A DNA stretch of 64,000 nucleotides. Origin: an uncultured Clostridium sp. (GTDB lineage: Bacteria > Bacillota > Clostridia > Lachnospirales > Lachnospiraceae). Below, one piece after another: positions 1 through 10,135 of this stretch (within the stretch, counting starts at the first letter, position 1; each line of letters starts with the position of its first letter). The position numbers and the translations under genes were made by a program. The notes under the pieces are model-generated. The model was not told the origin of the DNA. It searched no databases and saw only the letters and a program-made list of their open reading frames with translations. The DNA is taken from NCBI GenBank assembly GCA_900549235.1, contig URNT01000017.1:11433-75432 (forward strand), read 5' to 3'.

Positions 1-1
1 C

Positions 2-1132
2 ACAGGGGCCTATGAGGAGGTATTTACCGTCCATCCGGAGTGGAAGGGGAAGGTGATGGCGGATCTGAATTTTGAGCTTCCGGCCCATGCCCATGACAGG
101 AGGGACGGACTGCGCTGTACCTACGAATATGCTTCCTTTATGAAAGAATTTGCGGCCTCTGTGAAGGTGCCGCCGGAGGCCTACCCGGAGGGACTGGAGG
201 TGCTCTGCCCCATCCAGACCTGGTCCGACGACTTCTCCATCGCCATCAGCGGGATCCCCTCCCTGGTGAATGATTTCAGCGGCGGAGACTTTATGGAAAC
301 CCACTATCATTCCCAGTTTGACAATGAGGAGGCCTACCAGGAGCCGGTGTACCGGTTCCATCATGAACTGTACGGCCGTCTGGTGATGGCTTTGGACTGT
401 GTGAGGGCAGTTCCCATGGACTTTGAGCGGGTATTTCAGGCGGCAGAGGAATCGGTGGATCTGTCTTTGTGCCGCGAGCAGGGAATCGAAACAGAGGCGC
501 TTTTTGCGGCGTTTGGCCGCGGAAAAGAGCTGGGAAGGCGGCTTTATCAGGAGCTGTCCCGGATCAACCGGGAGGGAGCGGGAGAATGGGAGTCTCTGGC
601 AGAGCTGAACCGCCGCCTGCTTCTGGCCTTTGCCAGGGAGCAGGACTCCTTTGTGCGCCTGGGCTGGCATGACGAGGTGCTTTTTCCCCAGGAGACCTCC
701 CAGAACAATCTCCGGGCTGTCAGCCGGGGGCTCTGCTGCCTGGAGGCCGGGGATCCGATCGGGGCCCTGGAGGCGGTGTATGAGATCGATAATAACCGGT
801 ATGCCTTCCAGTTTGAGGAGGAGGTATTCCGCTATTTTACAGAGTATGCCCTGGACCAGCCGGCTGACCGGCTGAAATGGGGGGCGGGGCGGATCCGCCG
901 CCATGAAAATCTGTTCCCTCTGGTGCAGGAGCTTAAGAAGCAGAAAAGCTCCTATGACCGGGAAGGGGAATTCCTGAAAAAGGCAGCAGAAAACCAGAGA
1001 GCCTGCCTGGCAGATGATATTGCCTACATGGCCTCGGCGGCAGAGAAGCTGTGCCGGGAGCTGGAGGACTGTCTGGAGCGCTGCGATACAGTAAGAGAAA
1101 GGACGGGCAAAGGAACCGATCATGGAGAGTGA
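2..1132 (+). CDS. M28-family zinc peptidase, C-terminal part (5' end outside window)
   Basis: The frame is open to the left edge, so this is the C-terminal part of a longer protein; the first internal ATG (53) is not a convincing start. The segment SDDFSIAISGIPSLVNDF followed by THYHSQFD is the end of an M28 aminopeptidase/carboxypeptidase-II catalytic domain, where a late His is a zinc ligand. About 270 residues of charged helical sequence follow, as in glutamate-carboxypeptidase-like members. The zinc ligands nearer the N-terminus lie outside the window. The stop overlaps the next gene by 11 bases, suggesting cotranscription. Family call from motifs; substrate unknown. Confidence 0.75.
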   Translation, partial: TGAYEEVFTVHPEWKGKVMADLNFELPAHAHDRRDGLRCTYEYASFMKEFAASVKVPPEAYPEGLEVLCPIQTWSDDFSIAISGIPSLVNDFSGGDFMETHYHSQFDNEEAYQEPVYRFHHELYGRLVMALDCVRAVPMDFERVFQAAEESVDLSLCREQGIETEALFAAFGRGKELGRRLYQELSRINREGAGEWESLAELNRRLLLAFAREQDSFVRLGWHDEVLFPQETSQNNLRAVSRGLCCLEAGDPIGALEAVYEIDNNRYAFQFEEEVFRYFTEYALDQPADRLKWGAGRIRRHENLFPLVQELKKQKSSYDREGEFLKKAAENQRACLADDIAYMASAAEKLCRELEDCLERCDTVRERTGKGTDHGE

Positions 1133-1754
1133 CAAACTATACAGAGTACAAAAAGAGGATTTTCCCAGGCTGGAGGGACTTTTGACCAGATGCTTTTTAA
1201 ATGACCCTCTTTACTGCAGCCTGATCCCGGAGGAGGAGACCAGAAGACGCCTTCTGCCGGAGCTGTTTGCCTGCGATCTGGGAGAATTTTTTGAAACCTG
1301 CCAGGTTTACGCAGACAGTCCCCAGATGAACGGGCTTTTAGTGGTTTCAGACGAATCCGAGCCTTATAATCCCCTTCTTTTTTATCTGACCGAGGCCTGG
1401 GCCAGCCTGAAAACAGACGAATATCTGATCAAGGAGGATCCCAGCCTGAAAACCCTGTGGAATTTCCTTCGGGGGCGGGATTACTTAAATTCAAGCTGGA
1501 CGGACCAGCTTCACCAGCAGGAGCGGCTTCATATCATATATCTGGCTGTGGACCCGGATATGCAGCACCACGGAATTGCCGCCATGCTCCTTGAGGAGGT
1601 GATCCGGTACGCGGATGAGCACCGGCTGATGATTTCCCTGGAGACCCACAATCCCCGGAATGTGCCCATGTACGAGCACTTTGGCTTCAAGGTGTTCGGG
1701 GTAGTGGAAAAGCATTTTGAACTGAAGCAGTATTGTATGATAAAGGAGCTGTAG
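1122..1754 (+). CDS. GNAT-family N-acetyltransferase
   Basis: A 210-residue protein with the GNAT acetyl-CoA signature near the end: a beta strand (IIYLAVDP) followed by QHHGIA at residues 148-153, and the closing YEHFGF motif at 184-189, typical of members that modify small molecules or peptides. The N-terminal half is less conserved and should hold the acceptor site. The start lies inside the last codons of the M28 peptidase gene, so translation is probably coupled. The acceptor substrate cannot be read from sequence. Confidence 0.85.
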   Translation: MESDKLYRVQKEDFPRLEGLLTRCFLNDPLYCSLIPEEETRRRLLPELFACDLGEFFETCQVYADSPQMNGLLVVSDESEPYNPLLFYLTEAWASLKTDEYLIKEDPSLKTLWNFLRGRDYLNSSWTDQLHQQERLHIIYLAVDPDMQHHGIAAMLLEEVIRYADEHRLMISLETHNPRNVPMYEHFGFKVFGVVEKHFELKQYCMIKEL

Positions 1755-1834
1755 CCCCTGTCTCCCATAACCTGACTTTATATCAATAATTCCAAACTTG
1801 TATATTTTCACATGGAGAAAATAAATGACGGTAG

Positions 1835-1863
1835 TTGAAATAGACTGACAAATGATATATGAT
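1835..1863 (+). promoter_or_regulatory. Sigma-A promoter for leuB-ilvD-ilvB
   Basis: TTGAAA, 17-base spacer, TATGAT. Transcription would start near 1870, leaving a leader of about 60 bases before leuB. No T-box or leader peptide was recognised in that leader. Confidence 0.65.
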
Positions 1864-1930
1864 GGAAAGAAATTGCAGTATCTTGGAAAGTTATAACTAT
1901 AAAGAATGGTAGAAAAAGGGAGATATAAAT

Positions 1931-3016
1931 ATGGATTATAATGTAACGGTGATTCCCGGCGACGGCATCGGCCCGGAGATCGTAAGAGAGGCACAGAAGG
2001 TAATGGATCAGGTGGGAAGGGTATTTGGACACACCTTTCATTATACAGAGGTTCTTATGGGGGGCTGCTCCATTGATGCCTGCGGCGTTCCCTTAACAGA
2101 GGAGGCTCTTGAGACAGCAAAAAGAAGCGACGCTGTGCTTCTGGGAGCAGTAGGCGGCGACGTAGGCAACTCCAGATGGTACGACGTGGCTCCAAACCTC
2201 CGTCCGGAGGCAGGGCTTCTGGCCATAAGAAAGGGACTGGGCCTTTTTGCCAATATCCGCCCCGCCTGCCTTTACAATGAGCTTGCCCAGGCCTGCCCTC
2301 TGAAAAAGGAGATCATCGGTGACGGCTTCGACATGGTAATCATGCGGGAACTGACCGGCGGCCTGTACTTTGGAGAGCGCCATACCAGCGAGGTAGACGG
2401 TGTGATGACCGCCGTAGACACCCTTACTTATAATGAAAAGGAGATCCGCAGGATTGCCGTCAAGGCATTTGACATCGCCATGAAGCGCCGGAAAAAGGTG
2501 ACCAGCGTGGATAAGGCCAATGTACTGGATTCTTCCAGATTATGGAGGAAGGTAGTGGAAGAAGTGGCAAAAGATTACCCGGAGGTGGAGCTGTCCCATA
2601 TGCTGGTAGACAACTGCGCCATGCAGCTGGTGATGAATCCGGGCCAGTTTGATGTGATCCTGACGGAAAATATGTTTGGAGACATTCTCTCGGACGAGGC
2701 CAGCATGATCACCGGCTCCATCGGTATGCTTTCCTCCGCCAGCATGAACGAAAGCAAATTCGGGCTTTATGAGCCAAGCCACGGCTCCGCGCCGGATATT
2801 GCGGGAATGGATATTGCAAACCCCATCGCAACCATTCTTTCCGCAGCCATGATGCTCCGGTTCTCCTTTGACCTGGATAAAGAGGCAGACGCTATCGAGA
2901 CAGCCGTCCAGGCCGTCCTTACAGAAGGCTGGCGCACCGGCGATATTATGTCGGAGGGCTGCAAAAAGGCAGGCACCGCCCAGATGGGCAGCCTGATCGC
3001 AGAGCGCATCTGCTAA
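1931..3016 (+). CDS. leuB: 3-isopropylmalate dehydrogenase
   Basis: Catalyses NAD-dependent oxidative decarboxylation of 3-isopropylmalate to 2-oxoisocaproate in leucine synthesis. The 361-residue length is normal. GDGIGPEI opens the protein at residues 10-17, [11 protein letters not shown] carries metal-binding aspartates, and [12 protein letters not shown] near residue 281 is the NAD-binding signature. An AAGGGAG ribosome site precedes the ATG. It is first in a leuB-ilvD-ilvB unit with its own promoter; leuCD is not in the window, and leuA is 45 kb away. Confidence 0.97.
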   Translation: MDYNVTVIPGDGIGPEIVREAQKVMDQVGRVFGHTFHYTEVLMGGCSIDACGVPLTEEALETAKRSDAVLLGAVGGDVGNSRWYDVAPNLRPEAGLLAIRKGLGLFANIRPACLYNELAQACPLKKEIIGDGFDMVIMRELTGGLYFGERHTSEVDGVMTAVDTLTYNEKEIRRIAVKAFDIAMKRRKKVTSVDKANVLDSSRLWRKVVEEVAKDYPEVELSHMLVDNCAMQLVMNPGQFDVILTENMFGDILSDEASMITGSIGMLSSASMNESKFGLYEPSHGSAPDIAGMDIANPIATILSAAMMLRFSFDLDKEADAIETAVQAVLTEGWRTGDIMSEGCKKAGTAQMGSLIAERIC

Positions 3017-3057
3017 GCCGGACACAGATTCAGAATACAGAGATGGAGGATACATAG

Positions 3058-4722
3058 ATGAGAAGCGACGCAGTAAAAACAGGTATGCAGCAGGCCCCCC
3101 ATCGGTCCCTGTTCAACGCCCTTGGAATGACAGAAGAAGAAATGAAAAAGCCTCTGGTAGGCATTGTAAGCTCCTACAATGAGATCGTACCGGGTCATAT
3201 GAACCTGGATAAGATCGTAGACGCCGTTAAGCTGGGCGTAGCCATGGCAGGGGGAACGCCGGTTGTATTTCCCGCCATTGCAGTCTGCGACGGCATCGCC
3301 ATGGGCCATATCGGCATGAAATATTCCCTGGTAACCAGAGACCTGATCGCCGATTCTACTGAGTGTATGGCTATGGCTCACCAGTTTGACGCCCTTGTAA
3401 TGGTGCCAAACTGCGATAAAAATGTTCCAGGCCTCCTGATGGCAGCTGCCAGGATCAACGTTCCCACCGTATTTGTCAGCGGCGGCCCCATGCTTGCAGG
3501 CCGGGTAAAGGGCCATAAAACCAGCCTTTCCAGTATGTTTGAGGCGGTAGGTTCCTACGCCGCCGGAACTATGACTGAGGAGGATGTACAGGAATTTGAG
3601 CACAAGGCCTGTCCTACCTGCGGCTCCTGCTCCGGTATGTACACCGCAAACAGCATGAATTGCCTCACCGAGGTTCTTGGCATGGGACTTCAGGGAAATG
3701 GCACCATTCCCGCCGTATATTCCGAGCGCATCAAGCTGGCAAAGCACGCCGGCATGCAGGTCATGGAGATGTATAAGAGAAATATCCGTCCAAGGGATAT
3801 TATGACAAAAGAGGCTTTTATGAATGCCCTGACTATGGATATGGCCCTGGGCTGCTCCACCAACAGTATGCTTCACCTTCCGGCCATCGCCCATGAAGCA
3901 GGGGTGGAATTAAATGTAGACATTGCAAATGAGATCAGCGCAAGGACCCCTAACCTGTGCCACCTGGCGCCTGCAGGCCCTACCTATATGGAGGACTTAA
4001 ACGAGGCCGGAGGCATCTACGCTGTTATGAACGAGATCAGCAAGAAGGGGCTGTTAAATCTGGATTGCATGACCGTCACCGGAAAGACTGTTGGGGAAAA
4101 TATAAGGGGCTGCGTAAACCGCAATTCTGAGGTAATCCGGCCGGTGGAAAATCCCTACAGTGAAACCGGCGGCATTGCCATCTTAAAGGGCAACCTGGCT
4201 CCTGATTCAGCGGTTGTAAAGCGCTCCGCTGTAGCTCCAGAGATGCTAAAGCATGAAGGCCCCGCAAGAGTCTTTGACTGCGAGGAGGACGCCATTGCGG
4301 CCATCAAGGGCGGGAAGATCGTGGCAGGAGACGTGGTTGTGATCCGCTATGAGGGACCTAAGGGCGGCCCGGGCATGAGAGAGATGTTAAATCCTACCTC
4401 TGCCATTGCCGGTATGGGACTTGGCTCTACGGTAGCCCTGATTACAGACGGACGCTTCTCCGGCGCTTCCAGAGGCGCTTCCATCGGCCACGCGTCGCCG
4501 GAGGCAGCTGTAGGCGGCCCTATTGCCCTGGTTGAGGAAGGCGACATCATTTCCATCGATATAGATAATCATCAGCTGAATGTACTGGTTTCCGAGGAGG
4601 AAATGGCGGACAGAAGAGCAAAGTGGCAGCCAAGGACTCCCCAGGTTACAACCGGCTATCTGGCAAGATATGCCTCCCTGGTAACATCGGCAGATAAGGG
4701 CGCAGTGCTTCAGGTAAAATGA
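3058..4722 (+). CDS. ilvD: Dihydroxy-acid dehydratase
   Basis: Dehydrates 2,3-dihydroxy-3-methylbutanoate and its isoleucine-branch homologue to the 2-oxoacids, an iron-sulfur and Mg-dependent step shared by valine, isoleucine and leucine synthesis. The 554-residue length fits IlvD. Cluster cysteines are visible in CDKNVPG near residue 119 and in [14 protein letters not shown] (Cys185, Cys188, Cys191). [14 protein letters not shown] sequence near the C-terminus is also typical. It lies 41 bases after leuB and 43 before ilvB, so is probably on one transcript. Confidence 0.97.
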   Translation: MRSDAVKTGMQQAPHRSLFNALGMTEEEMKKPLVGIVSSYNEIVPGHMNLDKIVDAVKLGVAMAGGTPVVFPAIAVCDGIAMGHIGMKYSLVTRDLIADSTECMAMAHQFDALVMVPNCDKNVPGLLMAAARINVPTVFVSGGPMLAGRVKGHKTSLSSMFEAVGSYAAGTMTEEDVQEFEHKACPTCGSCSGMYTANSMNCLTEVLGMGLQGNGTIPAVYSERIKLAKHAGMQVMEMYKRNIRPRDIMTKEAFMNALTMDMALGCSTNSMLHLPAIAHEAGVELNVDIANEISARTPNLCHLAPAGPTYMEDLNEAGGIYAVMNEISKKGLLNLDCMTVTGKTVGENIRGCVNRNSEVIRPVENPYSETGGIAILKGNLAPDSAVVKRSAVAPEMLKHEGPARVFDCEEDAIAAIKGGKIVAGDVVVIRYEGPKGGPGMREMLNPTSAIAGMGLGSTVALITDGRFSGASRGASIGHASPEAAVGGPIALVEEGDIISIDIDNHQLNVLVSEEEMADRRAKWQPRTPQVTTGYLARYASLVTSADKGAVLQVK

Positions 4723-4765
4723 TTCCAAGCCTGTTTGAAAGAACGCAGAAAAGGAGTGTGCACAT

Positions 4766-6448
4766 ATGAGCAAATTGACGGGGGCAGAGATCGTAGTTGA
4801 GTGCTTAAAGGAACAGGGAGTGGACACCGTCTTTGGTTATCCGGGCGGTGCTATCCTGAACATATATGACGCATTGTATCAGCATCAGAATGAAATCACA
4901 CATATTTTAACCTCCCACGAGCAGGGAGCTTCCCATGCGGCGGACGGCTATGCAAGGGCAACCGGAAGGGTAGGCGTATGCCTGGCAACCTCCGGCCCAG
5001 GCGCTACCAACCTGGTAACAGGCATTGCTACCGCCTATATGGATTCCGTTCCGGTGGTAGCCATCACCTGCAACGTTTCCAACAGCCTTCTTGGAAAGGA
5101 CAGCTTCCAGGAGATCGACATCACCGGCGTTACAATGCCCATTACCAAGTACAATTTTATCGTTAAAGATGTAACAAAGCTGGCAAAGGTAATCCGCCGG
5201 GCGTTCACCATCGCCCAGACCGGACGCCCCGGCCCTGTGCTGGTGGATGTTACAAAGGATGTAACGGCGGCCCTGTGCGAATATGAGCCTCAGGCGCCGG
5301 AGGCCATTGTCCGCCAGAGCGATACCATCCGCGAGGAGGATATGGACCGGGCGGTGGAGATGATCCGCAAGGCGGCAAAGCCATTTATCTTCGTAGGCGG
5401 CGGCGCTGTAATTTCCAATGCCTCTGATGAGCTGAGGGCATTTGCAAGTAAGATCCAGGCTCCGGTGGCAGACAGCCTGATGGGAAAGGGAGCCTTTGAC
5501 GGCGCCCACGAGCTTTACACCGGCATGGTGGGAATGCATGGCACTAAGACCTCCAACTTCGGCATTACAGAGGCCGACCTTCTCATTGTAGTAGGAGCCC
5601 GCTTCAGCGACCGCGTAACGGGAAATGCCTCTAAATTTGCCAAAAACGCGAAGATCCTTCAGCTGGATATTGACCCGGCGGAAATAAATAAGAATATTAA
5701 GGTGGATGCAAGCATTATTGGTGATGTAAAGGTTATTTTAAGGAAGCTCAATGCAAGGCTTGACCCCATCAACCATGACGAGTGGATCGCCCATATTGAG
5801 CGCATGAAGGATATGTATCCTCTTCGCTATGACAAAAACCTTTTAACAGGCCCCTATATTATCCAGACCATCGAAAAGGTGACCCAGGGAGACGCAGTGA
5901 TCGTAACGGAGGTAGGCCAGCATCAGATGTGGGCAGCCCAGTATTACAGGTACCGCCAGCCACGGACACTTCTTACCTCTGGCGGCCTTGGAACCATGGG
6001 CTACGGTCTGGGGGCCGCCATTGGTGCGAAAATGGGCTGCAAGGATAAAACGGTGATCAATATTGCGGGAGACGGCTGTTTCCGTATGAATATGAACGAA
6101 ATCGCCACCGCCACCCGTTACAATATTCCGGTGATCGAGGTGATCGTTAACAACCATGTCCTTGGTATGGTGCGCCAGTGGCAGACACTTTTTTATGGAA
6201 AACGCTACTCCCAGACGGTTTTAAATGATGCGGTGGACTTTGTGAAGCTGGCAGAGGCCATGGGCGCGAAGGCTTACCGGGTAACTCAGAAGGAGGAATT
6301 AGAGCCTGTCCTTAAAGAAGCCATTTCCTTAAATATTCCTGTTGTCATCGACTGCCAGATCAGCTGTGATGAAAAGGTATTCCCCATGGTATCACCGGGA
6401 GCGCCCATTGCGGATGCTTTTGACGATACGGACTTGAAAATTAATTAA
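4766..6448 (+). CDS. ilvB: Acetolactate synthase, large (catalytic) subunit
   Basis: Thiamine-diphosphate and FAD enzyme condensing pyruvate with pyruvate or 2-oxobutyrate, the committed step of branched-chain amino acid synthesis. At 560 residues it is full length. Glu52 in SHEQGASHAADGYARA is the conserved TPP-activating glutamate, and GDGCFRMNMNE through IVNN (about residues 435-462) is the TPP/Mg motif. No small regulatory subunit (ilvN/ilvH) follows; the next gene is serC under its own promoter, so the partner must be encoded elsewhere. Confidence 0.96.
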   Translation: MSKLTGAEIVVECLKEQGVDTVFGYPGGAILNIYDALYQHQNEITHILTSHEQGASHAADGYARATGRVGVCLATSGPGATNLVTGIATAYMDSVPVVAITCNVSNSLLGKDSFQEIDITGVTMPITKYNFIVKDVTKLAKVIRRAFTIAQTGRPGPVLVDVTKDVTAALCEYEPQAPEAIVRQSDTIREEDMDRAVEMIRKAAKPFIFVGGGAVISNASDELRAFASKIQAPVADSLMGKGAFDGAHELYTGMVGMHGTKTSNFGITEADLLIVVGARFSDRVTGNASKFAKNAKILQLDIDPAEINKNIKVDASIIGDVKVILRKLNARLDPINHDEWIAHIERMKDMYPLRYDKNLLTGPYIIQTIEKVTQGDAVIVTEVGQHQMWAAQYYRYRQPRTLLTSGGLGTMGYGLGAAIGAKMGCKDKTVINIAGDGCFRMNMNEIATATRYNIPVIEVIVNNHVLGMVRQWQTLFYGKRYSQTVLNDAVDFVKLAEAMGAKAYRVTQKEELEPVLKEAISLNIPVVIDCQISCDEKVFPMVSPGAPIADAFDDTDLKIN

Positions 6449-6462
6449 AATGGGTGTATAGT
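6434..6462 (+). promoter_or_regulatory. Sigma-A promoter for serC-serA-DUF1015
   Basis: TTGAAA, 17-base spacer, TATAGT, overlapping the last codons of ilvB. The roughly 95-base leader contains inverted repeats CACTTTA (6472-6478) and TAAAGTG (6501-6507), which could form a stem. No terminator was recognised between ilvB and serC. Confidence 0.6.
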
Positions 6463-6562
6463 AGGCTTTAACACTTTAAGGGTCTTTTGGATTACCATGA
6501 TAAAGTGACAGAGAGCGAGCGGATACAGCGCAGTTCCAGCAGCAATAAAGGAGGAAAATGAG

Positions 6563-7648
6563 ATGAGCAGAGTTTATAACTTTTCAGCAGGCCCGGCCGT
6601 ACTGCCGGAGGACGTTCTGAAGGAAGCAGCAGCAGAGATGCTGGATTATAAGGGAACGGGAATGTCAGTGATGGAGATGAGTCACCGTTCAAAGGCTTAT
6701 GATACCATTATCAAGGATGCGGAAGCAGACCTGCGTGATCTTTTGCATATTCCGGATAATTATAAGGTACTGTTTCTTCAGGGAGGCGCTTCCCAGCAGT
6801 TTGCCATGGTTCCTATGAACCTGATGAAAAACAGGGTGGCGGATTATATCGTAACCGGACAGTGGGCCAAGAAGGCACAGCAGGAAGGGGCCATGTACGG
6901 CAAGGCAAATATCATTGCCTCCAGCGCGGATCAGACCTTCAGCTACATACCGGACTGCTCCGACCTGGCTGTATCAGAGGACGCGGACTATGTATACATC
7001 TGTGAAAATAACACCATCTACGGCACCAAGTTCTGGGAACTTCCCAATACCAAGGGGAAAATCCTGGTGGCTGACCAGTCCTCCTGTTTCTTATCCGAGC
7101 CGGTGGATGTGACAAAATACGGACTGATCTTCGCCGGAGCCCAGAAAAATGTAGGCCCTGCAGGAACAGTGATTGTAATCGTAAGAGAGGATCTGGTAAC
7201 AGAAGATGTGCTGGAGGGAACTCCTACCATGCTCCGCTACAAGACCCACGCAGATGCGGATTCTTTATATAATACACCTCCTACCTACGGCATTTATATG
7301 TGCGGCAAGGTATTTAAGTGGTTAAAGGCCAGAGGCGGCCTGGAGGCCATGAAGGAGTACAACGAAAAGAAGGCAAAGATCCTTTATGATTTCCTGGATC
7401 AGAGCAGGCTCTTTAAGGGAACCGTTGTGAAAAAGGACCGTTCTCTTATGAATGTGCCCTTTGTAACCGGCAATGAGGAGCTGGACGCCCTCTTTGTAAA
7501 GGAGTCAAAGGCAGCCGGCTTTGAGAACCTGAAGGGCCACAGAACCGTAGGCGGTATGCGGGCCAGCATCTATAACGCCATGCCTATTGAGGGAGTGGAG
7601 AAGCTGGTTCAGTTTATGGACGCATTTGAGAAAAAGGAGGGCCGGTAG
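6563..7648 (+). CDS. serC: Phosphoserine aminotransferase
   Basis: PLP-dependent transfer of an amino group from glutamate to 3-phosphohydroxypyruvate. The 361-residue length is standard. The N-terminal NFSAGPAVLPE signature is intact, FLQGGASQQFAMVP supplies phosphate-binding residues, and Lys195 in GAQKNVGPAG is the PLP lysine. A strong AAAGGAGG site precedes the ATG. It runs straight into serA with a 2-base gap, so both serine-synthesis enzymes are co-expressed. Confidence 0.97.
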   Translation: MSRVYNFSAGPAVLPEDVLKEAAAEMLDYKGTGMSVMEMSHRSKAYDTIIKDAEADLRDLLHIPDNYKVLFLQGGASQQFAMVPMNLMKNRVADYIVTGQWAKKAQQEGAMYGKANIIASSADQTFSYIPDCSDLAVSEDADYVYICENNTIYGTKFWELPNTKGKILVADQSSCFLSEPVDVTKYGLIFAGAQKNVGPAGTVIVIVREDLVTEDVLEGTPTMLRYKTHADADSLYNTPPTYGIYMCGKVFKWLKARGGLEAMKEYNEKKAKILYDFLDQSRLFKGTVVKKDRSLMNVPFVTGNEELDALFVKESKAAGFENLKGHRTVGGMRASIYNAMPIEGVEKLVQFMDAFEKKEGR

Positions 7649-7650
7649 TT

Positions 7651-8814
7651 ATGAAAAAGATCCATTGCTTAAACCCCATTGCAGCCTGCGGAACCGACCG
7701 TTTCCCGGCTGATTATGAGCTGACTGACGCGTTGGCAGAGGCAGAGGGAGTTCTGGTAAGAAGCGCTTCCATGCATGAGCTGGAGCTGCCTGAAGGGCTC
7801 CTTGCCATCGGCCGCGCCGGAGCTGGTGTGAACAATATCCCTCTGGATGCCTGCGCCGAAAAGGGCGTAGTGGTATTTAACACGCCGGGAGCCAATGCAA
7901 ACGGTGTTAAGGAGCTGGTGCTTGCAGGGCTTTTGCTAGCTTCCAGAGATATTGCGGGAGGTCTTGACTGGTGTAAGGCCAACGCAGGGGATGGCAATAT
8001 TGCAAAGACGGCAGAAAAGAGCAAGAAGGCCTTTGCAGGCTGCGAGATCCGGGGCAAGAAGCTGGGCGTCATCGGCCTGGGAGCCATCGGCGCCGAGGTA
8101 GCCAATGCAGCCACCCATCTGGGGATGGAGGTATACGGCTACGACCCCTATATCTCTGTTAATGCGGCCTGGAGACTGTCAAGGAATGTAAAGCACATTA
8201 CCAACGCCGATGCCATTTTCCAGGAATGTGATTACATTACTGTCCATGTGCCTCTGCTGGATTCCACCAAGGGTATGATCTGCAAGGAAAAGCTGGATAT
8301 GATGAAGGACGGTGTGGTTATCCTTAACTTCTCCAGGGATAGCCTGGTAAATGACGACGACATGGCAGAGGCTCTTGCATCCGGTAAGGTAAGCCGCTAT
8401 GTCAGCGATTTCCCCAATCCCAAGGTGGCCAATATGGATCGGGCTATCCTTCTGCCCCATCTTGGTGCTTCCACTAAGGAATCGGAGGATAACTGTGCCG
8501 TGATGGCAGCAGAAGAGCTGACCGATTATCTGGAAAATGGAAATATCCGCAATTCTGTGAATTTCCCTGCCTGCGATATGGGCGTGTGCCAGGTGGAGAG
8601 CCGTGTGGCTGTGCTTCATCGGAACATCCCTAACATGATCGGACAGATTACAGGAATCCTGGCTGACCAGGGCGTAAATATTTCTGATATGACCAACAAG
8701 AGCCGTGATAAATATGCCTATACCCTTCTGGATATGGAGCACAGGCTGGAGGACGGGACAATACAGAAGCTAAAGGACATTAAGGGCGTGCTTCGCGTGC
8801 GTGTGGTGAAATAG
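7651..8814 (+). CDS. serA: D-3-phosphoglycerate dehydrogenase (short form with ACT domain)
   Basis: First step of serine synthesis from 3-phosphoglycerate. This is the compact 387-residue type. The NAD-binding GVIGLGAIGAEVANAA starts near residue 140, the catalytic His is His270 in LLPHLGAST, and a C-terminal ACT domain begins near residue 318 (VAVLHRNIPNMIGQITG). The long intervening domain of other SerA types is absent. The ACT domain suggests amino-acid feedback, presumably by serine. It lies between serC and the DUF1015 gene. Confidence 0.95.
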   Translation: MKKIHCLNPIAACGTDRFPADYELTDALAEAEGVLVRSASMHELELPEGLLAIGRAGAGVNNIPLDACAEKGVVVFNTPGANANGVKELVLAGLLLASRDIAGGLDWCKANAGDGNIAKTAEKSKKAFAGCEIRGKKLGVIGLGAIGAEVANAATHLGMEVYGYDPYISVNAAWRLSRNVKHITNADAIFQECDYITVHVPLLDSTKGMICKEKLDMMKDGVVILNFSRDSLVNDDDMAEALASGKVSRYVSDFPNPKVANMDRAILLPHLGASTKESEDNCAVMAAEELTDYLENGNIRNSVNFPACDMGVCQVESRVAVLHRNIPNMIGQITGILADQGVNISDMTNKSRDKYAYTLLDMEHRLEDGTIQKLKDIKGVLRVRVVK

Positions 8815-8824
8815 GAGAGGGGAT

Positions 8825-10063
8825 ATGGCAGCAGTAAAACCATTTGTATGCATCAGGCCAAAGGCAGAGCTGGCCTCCCGTGTGGCGGCCCTTCCCTATG
8901 ATGTGTATAACAGAAAAGAAGCCTGTGAGGCTGTGGCGGGAAATCCATTTTCCTTCCTGAACATCGACCGGGCGGAGACTCAGTTTTCCGACGAGGTGGA
9001 CACCTATGATGACCGGGTATATGAGAAGGCAAGAGAGCTTCTTGACCGGCAGATCGCAGAGGGAATCTACATAACGGATGAAGAAGCCTGCTACTACCTG
9101 TACGAGCTGACCATGGACGGCAGGAGCCAGACTGGGATCGTGGCCTGCAGCAGCATCGACGATTACCTTACGGGGGTGGTGAAAAAGCACGAGAATACCC
9201 GTGAGGATAAGGAACTGGACCGGATCCGCCATGTAGATACCACCAATGCCCATACAGGGCCTATTTTCCTGGCTTACCGGCAGAACGAGACCTTAAAGGC
9301 GGTGACCGTCCGGGTAAAGAGAACAGAGCCGGTATATGACTTCGTATCAGAGGACGGCATCGGTCACCGGGTATGGAGGATCGGAGATAAAGAGACCGTC
9401 CGGGCGGTGGAGAAGGCCTTTGAGGCCATTCCTGCCACCTATATTGCAGACGGCCATCACCGGGCGGCTTCGGCTGTAAAGGTAGGGCTTAAGAGGCGTC
9501 AGGAGAATCCGGGATATACGGGAGAGGAGCCATTTAACTACTTCCTTTCGGTACTGTTTCCTGACGAGGAGCTGATGATTCTTCCTTATAATCGGGTGGT
9601 AAAGGACTTAAATGGCAGAAGCGTGGGAGAATTTCTGGAGGAAATTGGAAAAAGCTTTGAGGCAGAGCCGGCAGGAACCGAAGCTTTTGCGCCAGAGGAA
9701 AAGGCTTCCTTTGGTATGTTCCTGGATGAGAAATGGTACTGCCTGAAGGCAAAGAAGGAATGCTTAAGCGACGATCCGGTGGAGGGGCTTGACGTATCCA
9801 TTCTCCAGAATTATCTTCTCGGTCCCATTCTTGGAATCGGAGATCCAAGGACCGATAAACGGATCGATTTTATCGGCGGGATTCGGGGCCTTAAGGAACT
9901 GGAGCGGAGAGTCAATGAGGATATGACTGTGGCATTCTCCATGTACCCCACTTCCATCGAGGAGCTTTTGCAGGTGGCAGACGCAGGGCGGCTTATGCCT
10001 CCTAAGTCTACCTGGTTTGAGCCGAAGCTGAGGAGCGGGCTGTTTATTCATCGGCTGAGTTGA
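8825..10063 (+). CDS. DUF1015 family protein
   Basis: A 412-residue soluble protein of the DUF1015 family, recognised from its opening (VKPFVCIRPKAELASRVAALPYD), the central YIADGHHRAASAVKVG motif and DFIGGIRGLKELE near the C-terminus. ADGHHR is reminiscent of ParB/sulfiredoxin-type nucleotide or phosphate binding; that function is inference. It lies 10 bases after serA with its own GGAGAGG site and ends at a terminator, so it is the third gene of the serine operon. Biochemical role unknown. Confidence 0.85.
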   Translation: MAAVKPFVCIRPKAELASRVAALPYDVYNRKEACEAVAGNPFSFLNIDRAETQFSDEVDTYDDRVYEKARELLDRQIAEGIYITDEEACYYLYELTMDGRSQTGIVACSSIDDYLTGVVKKHENTREDKELDRIRHVDTTNAHTGPIFLAYRQNETLKAVTVRVKRTEPVYDFVSEDGIGHRVWRIGDKETVRAVEKAFEAIPATYIADGHHRAASAVKVGLKRRQENPGYTGEEPFNYFLSVLFPDEELMILPYNRVVKDLNGRSVGEFLEEIGKSFEAEPAGTEAFAPEEKASFGMFLDEKWYCLKAKKECLSDDPVEGLDVSILQNYLLGPILGIGDPRTDKRIDFIGGIRGLKELERRVNEDMTVAFSMYPTSIEELLQVADAGRLMPPKSTWFEPKLRSGLFIHRLS

Positions 10064-10089
10064 AATGTGGAATGTATAGAAGATAGAGA

Positions 10090-10135
10090 AAAGGAGCAGT
10101 CCAGGCGGTGGGGACCGTCAGGGCTGCTCCTTTGT
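10090..10135. terminator. Bidirectional terminator between the DUF1015 gene and the M23 peptidase gene
   Basis: AAAGGAGCAGTCC (10090-10102) pairs with GGGCTGCTCCTTT (10121-10133), giving about 13 pairs including G-U, followed by TTTGTTT on the plus strand and a T-rich tract on the minus strand. The plus-strand half reaches into the last codons of the minus-strand peptidase gene. Confidence 0.8.
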
